Of a DNA stretch of 64,000 nucleotides, positions 60,757-64,000 are shown piece by piece. The translations under genes and the position numbers were made by a program. Location of the stretch: contig CAHJWM010000019.1 of the NCBI GenBank assembly GCA_903642325.1, forward strand, positions 1 to 64,000, in the 5' to 3' direction. Origin of the DNA: Myxococcales bacterium (GTDB taxonomy: Bacteria; Myxococcota_A; Polyangia; Polyangiales; Polyangiaceae). A model generated the notes under the pieces. The model ran no database searches and had not been told where the DNA came from. It saw only the letters and a program-made list of their open reading frames with translations. Positions within the stretch are counted from its first letter, which is position 1, and each line of letters begins with the position of its first letter.

Positions 60757-63132
60757 ATGGCTGAACGAATTCAAACCGCAGGCGTCATCGGGGCAGGGGT
60801 AATGGGCGCGGCGATCGCCGCGCATTTCGCCGGTGCGGGTATCCGAGCTCATTTGCTGGACATCGTGCCGCCGGACCTAAAACCGGATCAGCGGAGTGAG
60901 CCCAAGGCGCGCAACCGCTTCGCGGACGCCGGCCTCGACAAAGCGCTCAAAGCCAAGCCTGCCGCGTTCTTTACGCCGGACGCCGCACGCTTGGTCACCA
61001 CCGGCAACTTGGAGGATCACCTCGAGCGCCTGAGAGAGTGCGATTTGATTGTGGAGGCGGTGGTCGAAAATCTCGAGATCAAGCGGAAGCTGTTCGAGCG
61101 CATCGCGCCCTTCGTGCGGCCCGACGCCATCCTGGCGTCGAACACCAGCGGGCTCAGCATCGCGAGCATGAGCGAGGTGTTGCCGGCGGAGCTCAAGCAC
61201 CGTTTCTTGGTGCTGCACTTCTTCAATCCCGTTCGCTACATGCATCTGCTGGAGCTGGCCAAGGCCCCGGACACCGACCCCAACGTGATGCAACGCATGG
61301 CAGAGTTTGGCGAGCTCCTGGGCAAGGGCGCGGTCATTGCGAAAGACACGCCAAACTTCGTGGCCAATCGCATCGGCGTGTACTCGATGATGCTCACGAT
61401 GCATCAAATGATCGAATTCGAGCTGAGCATCGAAGCGGTGGATAAGATCACAGGGCAACCGATGGGCAGGCCAAGCAGCGCCGCCTTTGGCACTGCCGAT
61501 CTCGTGGGCATCGATACCTTGCTGCACGTGGCCCAAAATTGCCTCGATTCGCTGCCCAAAGACGAGGCTCGGATGACCTTCGAGATCCCCGATTTCGTTT
61601 CCGACCTCGTCGCCGCCGGCCGCTTGGGCCGAAAGACTTCGGCCGGTTTTTACAAGAAGACAGGCGCGGACTTGCTCGTCTACGACGTGAGGAGCAAGGA
61701 GTACCGCGCCCAAGAAAAAGTGCGTTTCGACTCCCTGGGCGCGCTCAAAGGCGAAGAAGACCCCAAGAAGCGCTTGAAGAAGCTGGTCTTTTCGGACGAC
61801 GTGGCCGGCAGATTTGCCTGGACGGTGCTGGCGAAGACCCTCATCTACAGCGCGCGCCGGTTGGGCGAGATCGCCGACGACATCGTCAGCATCGACGAGG
61901 CCATGCGTTGGGGCTTCAACTGGGAGCTCGGTCCGTTCGAAGCGTGGGATGCCATCGGCGTTGCCGAATCCGTAGCGCGCATGAAGACCGAGGGACTTGC
62001 GATTCCGGAATGGGTGGAGAACATGCTCGCCTCCGGGCGCCCCACCTTCTACGCAGGGGGCCCGGCTGCGCCCAACTACTTCGATTCGGGTGCGCGCGCG
62101 CCGAAGCCCGTAGCCACGAGCTCGAAAGTCATTCGCTTGGATTCGCTGAAGAGCGACCCCACGCGGCTGGTGAAGAAGAACCACGGCGCGTCGCTCGTCG
62201 ACATGGGCGACGGAGTGTTGTGCGTCGAATTTCACACCAAGCTGAACACGCTCGACAACGACGTGATCGCCCTGCTCGCCGAAGCCGCAGACGTCGCCGA
62301 GCAATCTTTCCAGGCGATCGTGATCGGCAACCAAGGCGCGCACTTCTGTGCCGGCGCCAACTTGATGTTGATTGCCATGGCAGCACAGCAGAAGGCCTGG
62401 TCGCAGATCGAAAGTGTGGTTAGCAATTTACAAAAGGCCACCCAGCGTTTGCGCTACGCCAAGGTACCGGTAGTCGCGGCCCCCTTCCAATACACGCTTG
62501 GCGGCGGCTGCGAGGTCGCCATGGCCGCCGATGCCTGTCAGGCGCAAGCCGAGACGTACATGGGGTTGGTCGAGGTCGGGGTGGGATTGATTCCGGCGGG
62601 CGGGGGCTGCTTACGCATGGTCGAGCGCTACACTGGTGAGTCGAGCGGAGTGAGCGGGGTGGATTTATTGCCGTTCATCGGTCAAGCGTCCCTCAACATC
62701 GCCATGGCCAAGGTCGCCACCAGCGCCGAAGAGGCAAAGGCGCTCAAATATCTGCGCCAAACCGACGGTATTTCGCTGAGCTCGGGGCGCCAGTTATTCG
62801 AAGCCAAGCAGCGCGCTCTAGGCCTCGCAGGCGCGGGTTATCGCCCGCCTCTGCCGCCGTTGCTCGCGGCCGCCGGCTACGACGCGGAGAAGACCATCGG
62901 CGCGCGCGTCTGGGGCATGGTCGAGGGCGGCTTTGCTTCCGCTCACGACGCGTTGATCGCCAACAAGGTCGCGCACATCTTGTGCGGCGGGCCAGTGCCC
63001 GCCGGTACGTTGCTGCCCGAGCAACATTTCTTGGACCTCGAGCGTGAAGCGTTTCTGTCCTTGTGCGGCGAGCAGAAGAGCCAGGAGCGGGTGCAATTCA
63101 TGCTGATGAACAACAAGCCGCTCCGCAATTGA
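60757..63132 (+). CDS. 3-hydroxyacyl-CoA dehydrogenase/enoyl-CoA hydratase (FadN type)
   Basis: 791-residue enzyme of fatty acid beta-oxidation. In contrast to FadB, the dehydrogenase comes first: AGVIGAGVMGAAIAAHFAGAG binds NAD, and ILASNTSGLSIASM, HFFNPVRYMHLLELA and GKTSAGFYKK are typical of it. The enoyl-CoA hydratase part occupies about 470-700 (IVIGNQGAHFCAGANLMLI, YTLGGGCEVAMAADA, VGVGLIPAGGGC). Length and order match FadN of Bacillus. It hydrates enoyl-CoA and oxidises the 3-hydroxyacyl-CoA. AAGAGG precedes the ATG. The thiolase gene follows after 25 bases. Confidence 0.95.
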   Translation: MAERIQTAGVIGAGVMGAAIAAHFAGAGIRAHLLDIVPPDLKPDQRSEPKARNRFADAGLDKALKAKPAAFFTPDAARLVTTGNLEDHLERLRECDLIVEAVVENLEIKRKLFERIAPFVRPDAILASNTSGLSIASMSEVLPAELKHRFLVLHFFNPVRYMHLLELAKAPDTDPNVMQRMAEFGELLGKGAVIAKDTPNFVANRIGVYSMMLTMHQMIEFELSIEAVDKITGQPMGRPSSAAFGTADLVGIDTLLHVAQNCLDSLPKDEARMTFEIPDFVSDLVAAGRLGRKTSAGFYKKTGADLLVYDVRSKEYRAQEKVRFDSLGALKGEEDPKKRLKKLVFSDDVAGRFAWTVLAKTLIYSARRLGEIADDIVSIDEAMRWGFNWELGPFEAWDAIGVAESVARMKTEGLAIPEWVENMLASGRPTFYAGGPAAPNYFDSGARAPKPVATSSKVIRLDSLKSDPTRLVKKNHGASLVDMGDGVLCVEFHTKLNTLDNDVIALLAEAADVAEQSFQAIVIGNQGAHFCAGANLMLIAMAAQQKAWSQIESVVSNLQKATQRLRYAKVPVVAAPFQYTLGGGCEVAMAADACQAQAETYMGLVEVGVGLIPAGGGCLRMVERYTGESSGVSGVDLLPFIGQASLNIAMAKVATSAEEAKALKYLRQTDGISLSSGRQLFEAKQRALGLAGAGYRPPLPPLLAAAGYDAEKTIGARVWGMVEGGFASAHDALIANKVAHILCGGPVPAGTLLPEQHFLDLEREAFLSLCGEQKSQERVQFMLMNNKPLRN

Positions 63133-63157
63133 GCGATCTCGAAGAACGGAACCTCAA

Positions 63158-64000
63158 ATGGCATTCCCTCTCAATGTGATCATCGCCTCCGCCGTGCGTA
63201 CGCCGGTGGGCCGCGCGCTGAAGGGCACCCTGCGCAGCACGCGTCCGGAAGACTTGGCGGCCGCCGCCATGAATGGCGCGCTTGCGCGCGTGCCCGGTTT
63301 GAAAGCGGAAGACGTGGACGACGTACTGCTCGGCTGCGCCATGCCTGAGGCCGAGCAAGGCCTGAACATCGCAAGAAACGCGGTCTTTCTCGCAAAATGG
63401 CCGAACACCGTGCCGGCTGAAACCATCAACCGCTTTTGCTCGAGTGGTCTACAAGCCATCGCGCACGCGGCGATGAGTGTGCAGGCGGGCCTCACGCAGG
63501 TGTCGGTGGCGGGTGGCGTAGAATCCATGTCCATGGTGCCCATGAGCGGCAACAAAGTGAGCTTGAACCCGAAGCTGATGGACGAATTTCCCGAAGCATA
63601 CATCGCCATGGGCCACACGGCGGAGCGCGTTGCCGCCCGCTTCGGTGTCACGCGCGCCGAGCAAGACGCCTTTGCCGTGCGCTCGCACGAGCGCGCTTTG
63701 GCGGCCATCGCGTCGGGTCGTTTCAACGACGAGATCGTGCCGGTCAAAGCTCGTGTGCTCGAGGGCCAGAGCGTGACCGAGCTCCTGTTCAGCGTGGACG
63801 AATGCCCGCGACCCGGTACGACACTCGAGGTGCTGGGCAAGCTGAAGCCCGTGTTCAAAGTGGGCGGCTCGGTCACGGCGGGCAATAGCTCCCCCACGAA
63901 CGACGGGGCGGCCGCCGCGGGCTTGTTGTCCGCCCGAAAGGCGGCGGAATTGGGCGTGACGCCACTTGGCCGCATGCGCGGATTCGCACTCGCGGGCGTC
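63158..64000 (+). CDS. acetyl-CoA acyltransferase (thiolase), cut by window end
   Basis: The first 281 residues of a thiolase, which cleaves 3-ketoacyl-CoA in the last step of beta-oxidation. VIIASAVRTPVGRALKGTLR is the usual start, the nucleophilic Cys lies in NRFCSSGLQAIA, and GGVESMSMVPMSG and GHTAERVAARFGVTRAEQD are family blocks. VGGSVTAGNSSPTNDGAAA is the second signature. The last part with the GHP and CGGGG motifs lies beyond the window. With the FadN-type protein 25 bases upstream it forms a trifunctional system. Confidence 0.95.
   Translation, partial: MAFPLNVIIASAVRTPVGRALKGTLRSTRPEDLAAAAMNGALARVPGLKAEDVDDVLLGCAMPEAEQGLNIARNAVFLAKWPNTVPAETINRFCSSGLQAIAHAAMSVQAGLTQVSVAGGVESMSMVPMSGNKVSLNPKLMDEFPEAYIAMGHTAERVAARFGVTRAEQDAFAVRSHERALAAIASGRFNDEIVPVKARVLEGQSVTELLFSVDECPRPGTTLEVLGKLKPVFKVGGSVTAGNSSPTNDGAAAAGLLSARKAAELGVTPLGRMRGFALAGV

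Noticed and set aside
63154-63975. Open frame of 273 codons on the minus strand
   Set aside because: It is wholly antisense to the thiolase gene, whose motifs are clear.

Overview
The window is GC-rich chromosomal DNA from a bacterium with a high density of eukaryote-like signalling genes: a membrane Ser/Thr kinase, two PP2C phosphatases, two histidine kinases and three single-domain receivers. It also encodes several lipoproteins with long Gly/Ser/Ala-rich linkers after the lipobox (SGGTGG-type repeats, Cys-rich or EGF-like modules). That mix is typical of Myxococcota, most likely a Polyangium/Sorangium relative. This is inferred from gene content; there is no rRNA or marker gene to confirm it. 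I see no tRNA, rRNA, CRISPR, IS element or prophage. About sixty protein genes cover nearly all of the window.

Layout. 0-5.5 kb: Ser/Thr kinase behind a possible sigma-54 promoter, CAP-domain lipoprotein, OsmC peroxidase, PP2C phosphatase, small lipoprotein. 5.5-11.6 kb: receiver, glucose-6-phosphate dehydrogenase (zwf), UbiG-like methyltransferase, membrane acyltransferase divergent from a maltose O-acetyltransferase-type enzyme, second PP2C phosphatase. 11.7-15.1 kb: type III polyketide synthase coupled to a His-rich membrane protein, then an M28 peptidase lipoprotein. 15.5-21.5 kb: REC-PAS-histidine kinase coupled to a receiver, a DUF3253-DUF4385 fusion, a coiled-coil protein and an AsmA-like protein. 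21.7-29.3 kb: exported aldo/keto reductase, a UbiA-like membrane protein coupled to a methyltransferase, a stress-type islet (GlsB/YeaQ protein, lipoproteins, peptidoglycan-binding protein) and a Cys-rich lipoprotein. 29.3-40.1 kb: VOC protein, a methylglyoxal-synthase-like/cytosine-deaminase-like fusion, DUF3175 protein, hybrid histidine kinase, Zn alcohol dehydrogenase, metallophosphoesterase coupled to an aldo/keto reductase, a TonB-type C-terminal-domain protein.

40.2-50 kb: a GIY-YIG nuclease fused to a degenerate DEDD exonuclease domain, hemerythrin, a lipoprotein/secreted-protein pair, an EmrAB-type efflux operon with a perfect inverted repeat upstream, and an ABC exporter. 50.2-64 kb: MBL-like DUF4336 protein, class II aldolase, glycerophosphodiester phosphodiesterase lipoprotein, mscL, PAP2 phosphatase, a tightly overlapping LemA-TPM-TPM operon, an outer-membrane-type protein, YciI, receiver, ArsR regulator, and a beta-oxidation pair (FadN-type multifunctional protein plus a thiolase cut by the window end).

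Themes. Translational coupling by ATGA, GTGA, TTGA, CTGA or TGATG overlaps is frequent. Terminator-like hairpins sit on or just after stop codons, mostly without a T-tract. No single locus is an obvious undescribed defence or biosynthetic system. The most unusual items are the MGS-deaminase fusion, the pseudo-exonuclease/GIY-YIG protein, the DUF3253-DUF4385 fusion, the type III PKS with its membrane partner, and the LemA-TPM-TPM operon whose middle gene seems to start with CTG.
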